Source of the DNA: CAVVNC01 sp963750015
GTDB taxonomy: Bacteria > Desulfobacterota > Syntrophorhabdia > Syntrophorhabdales > WCHB1-27
DNA: 64,000 nucleotides
Assembly (NCBI GenBank): GCA_963750015.1
Contig: CAVVPU010000177.1
Location: forward strand, 25,965-89,964
Direction of reading: 5' to 3'
The notes beneath the pieces were generated by a model. The model was given only the letters and a program-made list of their open reading frames with translations, was not told the origin of the DNA and did not search any database. Below are positions 59,565 to 64,000 of the stretch, one piece after another (within the stretch, counting starts at the first letter, position 1; each line of letters starts with the position of its first letter). Both the position numbers and the translations under genes were made by a program.

Positions 59565-59861
59565 GATCCCCTCCATCGAAGCTTGCCGATCCGCACCGTT
59601 CCATTCGTCCTATGGGCTCTCTATAGGCATGGGCGTGGGAATCGACAAGGACAACACCTTCTTTCGAGAAATCGCCGGGTACGATCCATTTCCCGCACTG
59701 ATGCAATTCTCAATTTATATCACGAGGAGCGAAGGTATACAACTTCGCCTGCGATTCTTGCGGAACCTCAAAGCGCGTGTGTCAGGCCTCCAAGAACCTT
59801 CACCGAAGAGCACTGTGATCCACGCCTCTTGCCGAAAACGGATTTACCGCTCAAGACAAGT
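59565..59861. other. Intergenic region upstream of the 103-aa hypothetical gene
   Basis: No convincing gene or RNA is seen in this stretch, which is followed by a palindromic repeat. Open frames across it read into the Pro/Ile/Gly pseudo-peptide encoded by the repeat, which is not a protein. Confidence 0.4.
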
Positions 59862-59899
59862 CCTATAATAGGTCTTATTGGTCCGACACGACCTATAGG
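59862..59899. repeat. CCTATAGG-type palindromic repeat cluster
   Basis: CCTAT-A-ATAGG (59862-59872), ATAGGTC (59868-59874) with its inverted copy GACCTAT (59890-59896), and CCTATAGG (59892-59899) form nested palindromes. Short dispersed repeats with this GGTCCTATAGG character occur in intergenic DNA of many bacteria and, when translated, give spurious Gly-Pro-Ile strings, as here. It lies about 20 bases beyond the stop of the minus-strand gene at 59917. Confidence 0.5.
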
Positions 59900-59916
59900 C
59901 CCCACCTGTTTTTTCG

Positions 59917-60207
59917 CTATTTAAGCTTCTGCACACTTACGTAAATGACCACGCCGATTATCACCGTTTCGAGGTGCACGACCGCCGCGTGGACCAGGGT
60001 CGCGAGGTTGTCGGCATATGAGGAATAGAGATCAAGAGACAACCCTGACTCCCGAAGCAGCCGAATGCTTAAGGAACTTGCCTGCCCATAGACGAAGTCG
60101 TCATGGAATAGTTGGGGCACCCAGTCGTCTCGTTCGAAAGGGTACAATCTCATACAGACAAGGGTAGACCCGATCAGGAAGAGAAGCCAGCGACAGAGAC
60201 GTCTCAT
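59917..60207 (-). CDS. Small membrane protein of unknown function (96 aa)
   Basis: A 96-residue protein with an N-terminal hydrophobic helix (LCRWLLFLIGSTLVCM) and a C-terminal one (TVIIGVVIYVSV). The middle (about 25-70) is polar, with FERDDWVPQLFHDDFVYGQ. No family is recognised. It is directly downstream of the DUF4823 lipoprotein (ten-base gap) in the same direction, so the two may function together at the inner membrane. Confidence 0.5.
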   Translation of the reverse strand: MRRLCRWLLFLIGSTLVCMRLYPFERDDWVPQLFHDDFVYGQASSLSIRLLRESGLSLDLYSSYADNLATLVHAAVVHLETVIIGVVIYVSVQKLK

Positions 60208-60217
60208 CTTCTGTCCT

Positions 60218-60814
60218 TTATGGTGAGGATGGGGCTGCTTCTTGCGTGGAAGGCTGTTTCACTGCGATAGCCACGGAGCGGTAAAGCCCATCTACATACT
60301 TCGAAAGGGGGCCTTCCAGAAGCACCTCCGGGGCGGGGCTTACCAGCGAAGAAAGAGGGTTGAAGTAGTTGATCGGCTCAGAAGAGAGGACGCGGCCGGT
60401 CGCTACGTCTACGATGGTGACACGGATCGAGAGTTTACTCGGCCAGCCCAGCCACGTGTTGCGCGGGTCCCATCGCGTGATAAGCGGCAGAACCGCATAA
60501 TCGGCTTTTAGCCACGCCGCGGTCCTGATGGTATCGTCCCTCGTCATCCTCTTTTCCGATATATGGACCGACAGGCCGCGGTTCGAAAACGCATTTGCCA
60601 CCGCATAGCTTACGACCCTGCCCGAGTCCACGCACCAGAGGGAGGCAGTACCTCCATCGTCGGGCCGGGAGACGAATATGCTTCCGTGGGGATTAAGCAA
60701 AGGCGGCAAAAACACGACACCCTCAGAAGGGGCAGAGGTGAATTGGCGAGAAATAGCGGCGCAACCCGCAAGAGGGATGATAAGGGCGGCAACGAGAATG
60801 CTCTTCAGGATCAT
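60218..60814 (-). CDS. DUF4823-type lipoprotein
   Basis: A 198-residue lipoprotein. The signal SILVAALIIPLAGC places the lipidated Cys near residue 18. The mature region resembles DUF4823: VSYAVANAFSNRGLSVHI, LKADYAVLPLITRWDPRNTWLGW (conserved in the family) and LSIRVTIVDVATGRVL, then LLEGPLSKYVDGLY. Its role is unknown; related proteins resemble the nucleotide/polysaccharide-binding lipoproteins of envelope systems. ATG 60814 is preferred because the signal peptide then begins at the N-terminus; the frame is open to 60886. A hairpin (GGAACC-GTGA-GGTTCC, 60859-60874) lies upstream. Confidence 0.7.
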   Translation of the reverse strand: MILKSILVAALIIPLAGCAAISRQFTSAPSEGVVFLPPLLNPHGSIFVSRPDDGGTASLWCVDSGRVVSYAVANAFSNRGLSVHISEKRMTRDDTIRTAAWLKADYAVLPLITRWDPRNTWLGWPSKLSIRVTIVDVATGRVLSSEPINYFNPLSSLVSPAPEVLLEGPLSKYVDGLYRSVAIAVKQPSTQEAAPSSP

Positions 60815-60935
60815 CCTTGGCACTTTGGAGAAACCTCCGAGAAATGACATCAGGCGAAGGAACCGTGAGGTTCCATGACCTGCCAATGTTGTCGGTGAAA
60901 TCCTTCGGGTCTTAAGGGAGAGTCCTGTGAAATCC

Positions 60936-61802
60936 CTAACCTATGGCTGCTGCAAATCCATAGGTGTCGACTTGCCAACCTTTTTCCGGCATCCTGACCC
61001 CGTCGATATAGACGGTTCTCCCTTCGATGGCGACCCTGCCTTTTGCTATAAGGTCGTGGACGGCGAAGGGATAGATGCGCCAGTCCCCTTCGACCTTGAG
61101 GGCCTCCTGGATAAGAGTGGAAACCTCTTCAAGGGTTCTGTACAGGCTGCTCTTTTCTCTTTGTGCGGCTTCGGCGAACCGTCCGAGGTCCCGTAGCTCT
61201 GTTCGCTCGGCAAACCTCCTTACTTCCCGCAGCTCTTTGTCCCATCTTGAGAGGGACAGCGAAGCCGACTGGATCAGAATCGGGCCGCCGTCATCGCTGT
61301 CATCGACGAAGAAGACAGTCGATTTTACGCTCTCCTCCCCGGCCAGTATGGCCTTTGCCGTGGGCCTCCATCCGAGTCCCGTATAGGTGGGCGCGTCTCC
61401 CGGATGGACGTTGAGTATCTTCGGATAGTATCTCTCAACCATCCAGCCCGCTATCCAGAGATCGTACCCGGCCAGACAGATGAGATCTGGTCTCCCTTCG
61501 AAGGCTTGCTCCACGAGTGTCATGAGGGCCATGTGGTAAGTGTCTCTTTCAACCCCTTTCCGCGGGACTTTTTGAAGGCCCCACATGTCGTGGAAGTATC
61601 TTGCCGAATCGAGGGAGACAGTGTTTGCCCCGCGATCGATGGCTCTCTTCATGCCCGGGCAGGAGGGAACGTTGCTGAATACCAGGTGGCGCGCGGCCGG
61701 GTCCCTTTCGTATATCTTTTCGTAATTAGAGCCGGACCCGGAGACAGCGCAGGCGTATCGCATGGAACCGGAAGAAGGATCGAAGACCAATTGTGGTGCC
61801 AT
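60936..61802 (-). CDS. PurN-like formyltransferase family protein
   Basis: A 288-residue protein with an N-terminal formyltransferase domain (residues 14-190). SGSGSNYEKIYE is the nucleotide-phosphate loop of PurN. The catalytic Asn-x-His is in LNVHPGDAPTYTGLGW (near 133), and the Asp in DDSDDGGPIL (near 169). The C-terminal 100 residues are helical and not part of classical PurN, whose length is about 200. It may transfer formyl from 10-formyltetrahydrofolate to a glycinamide ribotide or to another amine. It is alone, divergent from the ComB-like gene. Confidence 0.75.
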   Translation of the reverse strand: MAPQLVFDPSSGSMRYACAVSGSGSNYEKIYERDPAARHLVFSNVPSCPGMKRAIDRGANTVSLDSARYFHDMWGLQKVPRKGVERDTYHMALMTLVEQAFEGRPDLICLAGYDLWIAGWMVERYYPKILNVHPGDAPTYTGLGWRPTAKAILAGEESVKSTVFFVDDSDDGGPILIQSASLSLSRWDKELREVRRFAERTELRDLGRFAEAAQREKSSLYRTLEEVSTLIQEALKVEGDWRIYPFAVHDLIAKGRVAIEGRTVYIDGVRMPEKGWQVDTYGFAAAIG

Positions 61803-61825
61803 CCTTTTTTACCTCTCTCTAGGGC

Positions 61826-61856
61826 TTGGATAAATGTCGTGCTGAGAGGCTATAAT
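61826..61856 (+). promoter_or_regulatory. Candidate promoter of the ComB-like gene
   Basis: A perfect TATAAT (61851-61856) lies 19 bases after TTGGAT (61826-61831). The spacing is longer than ideal. Initiation would give a leader of about 120 bases. Confidence 0.35.
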
Positions 61857-61986
61857 ATACCACACGTGGGGCCGGGCCAGGTCTACAAAAGAAGCGATGG
61901 GCGTCTTGTGCCTTCGACCCCTTGTCTACCTGGTTTGGCGTCATCACATAAATGGCAGACCGGGTTAGTAGAAGGAATAGGGACCT

Positions 61987-62673
61987 ATGGAGTTCAGAAG
62001 GGCGTTGTTGGATACATGCGGTGATGCAACGGATACGGTGGTCATAATAGACGTGTTGAGGGCCTTCTCCAGCGCCGCTTACGCTTTTGCGGCCCGCGCT
62101 CCGTCCATCACGCTCGTCGCTACCGTCGAGGAGGCTTTCGAGCTCAAACGGAGCATGGCGGGTGCCTTGATCATGGGAGAGGTGGACGGCCTTCCCGTGC
62201 CCGGTTTTGACTTCAGTAATTCACCCGCCTCCTTCGACCGCATCGATCTCGCCAATCACCCCATGATCCAACGAACTACTCGAGGGACCCAGGGAGCCGT
62301 CCTGAGTCGTAATGCGAAACGTCTTCTCACGTGCAGCTTTTGTTGCGCGGGAGCAACGGCCCGTTTCATCCGCCGGGAGTCCCCGGAAACAGTCACTTTT
62401 GTGATAACAGGATCGGGTCCGGGAGGCAAGGGGGACGAAGACGCCGCGTGCGCCGACTTTGTCGAGGCCCTCTCAAAAGGGGGGGCGCCTGACTCCAGGG
62501 AATTCACGAAACGCGTCTATCATTCGCCCGCAGGCCATCGCTTCCTCGACCCTTCCGAACCTGACTTCCCTCCTCTCGATCTGGAGTACTGCGTGAGGGT
62601 GGATTGTTTCGACTTTGCTATGGCCGTGACGCGACAGGACGGACGATTGGTCATGAAGGCAGTAAGACCCTAA
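61987..62673 (+). CDS. comB: 2-phosphosulfolactate phosphatase (ComB) family protein
   Basis: A 228-residue protein. VVIIDVLRAFSSAAYAFA (residues 18-35) is the ComB opening (DVLRAxTT-like), GALIMGEVDGLPVPGFDFSNSP (near 60) and RTTRGTQGA (near 97) are family blocks, and CSFCCAGATARFI resembles the conserved 'C.aLvNA.A' region. ComB removes phosphate from 2-phospho-3-sulfolactate in coenzyme M synthesis in methanogens. Other com genes are not present, and bacterial homologues may have a different substrate. AAGGAATAGGGA precedes the ATG. Confidence 0.78.
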   Translation: MEFRRALLDTCGDATDTVVIIDVLRAFSSAAYAFAARAPSITLVATVEEAFELKRSMAGALIMGEVDGLPVPGFDFSNSPASFDRIDLANHPMIQRTTRGTQGAVLSRNAKRLLTCSFCCAGATARFIRRESPETVTFVITGSGPGGKGDEDAACADFVEALSKGGAPDSREFTKRVYHSPAGHRFLDPSEPDFPPLDLEYCVRVDCFDFAMAVTRQDGRLVMKAVRP

Positions 62674-62772
62674 TCTTTTCCGGGGAGGGTCGATCTAAGA
62701 GATATTAGGGCGGGCGTGGCAGCCGGACTGCTCGTTCTTATGTAAGCAGTCTCGACCGGTACTTTGATCGAT

Positions 62773-63387
62773 ATGAAAGAAGAACGAATAACAGTCAGGT
62801 CAAGATTCAGCGAGTTCCTCGTGGAACAAAACGGCCTCGACCGAAGGGGCTTCAGGGAGTGGGCCTTCTATCCCGGTATGCTCTTTTCTGCCACGGACAA
62901 GTGGTGGGGGAATAGGGGAAAGCGGACCGCGCCCCACGAAGGGTGCGACTTTTGTCTCTATCTCGACGGACAGGGCAGGGCACTTGGGCTTGAAGAAGGC
63001 GCAATAATCCCGGTCATGTACGATGGGCTCGTTGTCCGGATCATCGATGATTTCCTCGGAAAGTCCATCGTCGTGGCTCATGCCTTTTCCGAATGTGCCG
63101 GACAGGTATTGCTTACTATCTATGGCCACACGGTCCCTTCTTCGGACCTTGCGGCCGGCGTCTCAGTGAAGGCCGGCGAGATCATAGGCGCTATTGCGCC
63201 GGTCGGAAAATCGAGAAGTACGGTTCTGCCCCATCTCCACGTGTCAGTCGGCCGGACCTCGGGTCTTGCTTCCTGCGAAGGGCTCAATTGGGAAAACATG
63301 GCAGCCGTTCTCGCCATGGCTGACCCTCTCGATTTTATCGAAGAGATGTCTTACCGGGTGATCGAGCAGCACGAGCCCGTCGGATGA
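62773..63387 (+). CDS. M23-type metallopeptidase family protein, cytoplasmic-looking
   Basis: A roughly 204-residue protein with an M23/LytM-type core. Zinc ligands His and Asp are in PHEGCDFCLYLD (HxGxD near residue 57), and the HxH His in VLPHLHVSVG (near 159). Between them are VHAFSE-like AHAFSECAGQVLLTIYGH and AAGVSVKAGEIIGAI, the strand and turn pattern of M23 domains. It lacks a signal peptide and the N-terminus is short, unlike exported murein hydrolases. TTG 62764 is an alternative start. It follows the ComB-like gene by about 100 bases. Confidence 0.72.
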   Translation: MKEERITVRSRFSEFLVEQNGLDRRGFREWAFYPGMLFSATDKWWGNRGKRTAPHEGCDFCLYLDGQGRALGLEEGAIIPVMYDGLVVRIIDDFLGKSIVVAHAFSECAGQVLLTIYGHTVPSSDLAAGVSVKAGEIIGAIAPVGKSRSTVLPHLHVSVGRTSGLASCEGLNWENMAAVLAMADPLDFIEEMSYRVIEQHEPVG

Positions 63388-63549
63388 TACCAGGGACCAG
63401 GCCGCCCCATAGCCGCACGAATTTGTCGACGGGGGGAGGCTGCTTCTCGACATTTCTGTCATCCTCCTCTAAGCGAAACAGGTGAAATCGGTGAAATTTC
63501 AGGCGGATAGAGCCAAGTCCATTGCGGTACGATTGTTGCTGTCAGTAAA

Positions 63550-63585
63550 GAGGAAAGGGTTTGAACCTTTTTCCCACGCTTCCTC
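63550..63585. repeat. Two-level hairpin upstream of the Spy-like gene
   Basis: GAGGAA (63550-63555) pairs with TTCCTC (63580-63585), and inside it AAAGG (63554-63558) can pair with CCTTT (63566-63570). It ends about 30 bases before the ATG at 63617 and could be an operator, a leader structure or an end for the M23-type gene. The rest of 63388-63616 shows nothing else. Confidence 0.35.
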
Positions 63586-63616
63586 AAAGGAAACGAATTT
63601 CGTTACGGAGGGTACC

Positions 63617-64000
63617 ATGAAAAAAATATGTTCGTTGTTTCTTGTATTGGCCCTGACGTGCCTCGTCACGGTTGCCTACGCCGATACCACCGATCAGGGA
63701 CCGGCAAAGGCCCCTAACGCCGGGTTCCAGGGGCATGACATGATGAAGCATCGGCCGTTTATGTCCTTTCTGAATCTGACTCAGGAGCAGAGAGCCAAGA
63801 TGAAGGATATATGGAGCCGCTTTAGAACGGATACCCACGACCTGAAATACGACGTGGCCGAGCGGCGCATGGAGATGCGGAAGCTCTACACGGATCCGAA
63901 GGCAGACCAGGCAGCCTTGATGGCAAAAGAGAAGGAACTGACCGGCCTCAGGGACAAACTCATGGAAAGAAGGTTTCAGGCAGGTCTCGAGTTTAGAAGC
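63617..64000 (+). CDS. Spy/CpxP-family periplasmic protein (partial, runs off the right edge)
   Basis: ATG 63617 with GGAGG four or five bases upstream opens a frame that continues through the end of the window (128 codons). A signal peptide (ICSLFLVLALTCLVTVAYA) is followed by a helical, Met- and His-rich domain with the LTxxQ motif LTQEQRAKM (near residue 54) and charged heptads. Spy and CpxP respond to envelope or metal stress as ATP-independent chaperones or regulators. The C-terminus is missing, so family assignment to Spy, CpxP or ZraP is not certain. Confidence 0.75.
   Translation, partial: MKKICSLFLVLALTCLVTVAYADTTDQGPAKAPNAGFQGHDMMKHRPFMSFLNLTQEQRAKMKDIWSRFRTDTHDLKYDVAERRMEMRKLYTDPKADQAALMAKEKELTGLRDKLMERRFQAGLEFRS

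Noticed and set aside
59271..59924. 217-codon plus-strand frame ending in a Gly/Pro/Ile string
   Set aside because: It overlaps a better minus-strand gene and its tail is the translated palindromic repeat.

Overview
The window is a dense, GC-rich bacterial chromosome segment from a Gram-negative organism: it carries BamA, an Skp-like chaperone, LpxA/LpxB/LpxD, MsbA, KDO transferase and an Mla-type lipid transporter. LL-diaminopimelate aminotransferase, a Tat-exported selenocysteine formate dehydrogenase, an orphan 2-hydroxyacyl-CoA dehydratase-type protein, class I two-subunit fumarase with malic enzyme, and inositol-phosphate synthase with a CDP-alcohol phosphatidyltransferase together suggest an anaerobic or microaerotolerant member of the former Deltaproteobacteria (Desulfobacterota, for example a Syntrophorhabdus-like lineage). 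That placement is inferred from gene content; no marker was searched.

Layout. 1-4.2 kb: end of rsmA/ksgA, an HgdB-like protein, DUF4911, tldD, then a ferredoxin, an FmdB-type zinc ribbon and a small orphan. 4.3-8.2 kb: dapL, hemL, alr. 8.2-13.2 kb: Mla-like lipid transport operon (permease, ATPase with an apparent frameshift, MCE protein), an exported protein built of about 15 'WPLF' repeats, and an enolase-superfamily dipeptide epimerase. 13.5-17.1 kb: a membrane class III nucleotidyl cyclase followed by a cyclic-nucleotide-binding/rhodanese membrane protein, a MauE/DoxX-type membrane protein and a lipoprotein; this is the least conventional cluster. 17.2-21.7 kb: a flavodoxin-SCP2 fusion, a Phd/RelE toxin-antitoxin pair with promoter and palindromic operator, phosphofructokinase, endonuclease IV and tRNA-Arg(UCU). 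21.9-30.1 kb: cytochrome bd oxidase and the fdh operon (fdhA with in-frame UGA and SECIS-like hairpin, fdhB, cytochrome b, fdhE). fdhA carries three apparent single-base frameshifts and fdhE one.

30.2-37.5 kb: single genes, including an Fsr-type transporter, a REC-PAS-PAS-GGDEF-EAL protein, DoxX, a metallo-beta-lactamase-fold hydrolase, a zincin and a cold-shock protein. 37.5-49.2 kb: one long minus-strand envelope operon, bamA-skp-lpxD-fabZ-lpxA-gfo/idh-lpxB-msbA-acyltransferase-waaA-mazG. 49.3-54.4 kb: nth, Mut7-C, a methylthioadenosine deaminase/phosphorylase pair and ligA, mostly overlapping. 54.6-59.2 kb: malic enzyme, fumarase alpha and beta, ino1 and a CDP-alcohol phosphatidyltransferase. 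59.2-64 kb: small hypothetical proteins, a DUF4823 lipoprotein, a PurN-like formyltransferase, a ComB-like phosphatase, an M23-type protein and the start of a Spy/CpxP-like gene.

No rRNA, CRISPR array, transposase, integrase or phage gene was seen. Many genes overlap by 1-20 bases, so translational coupling is common.
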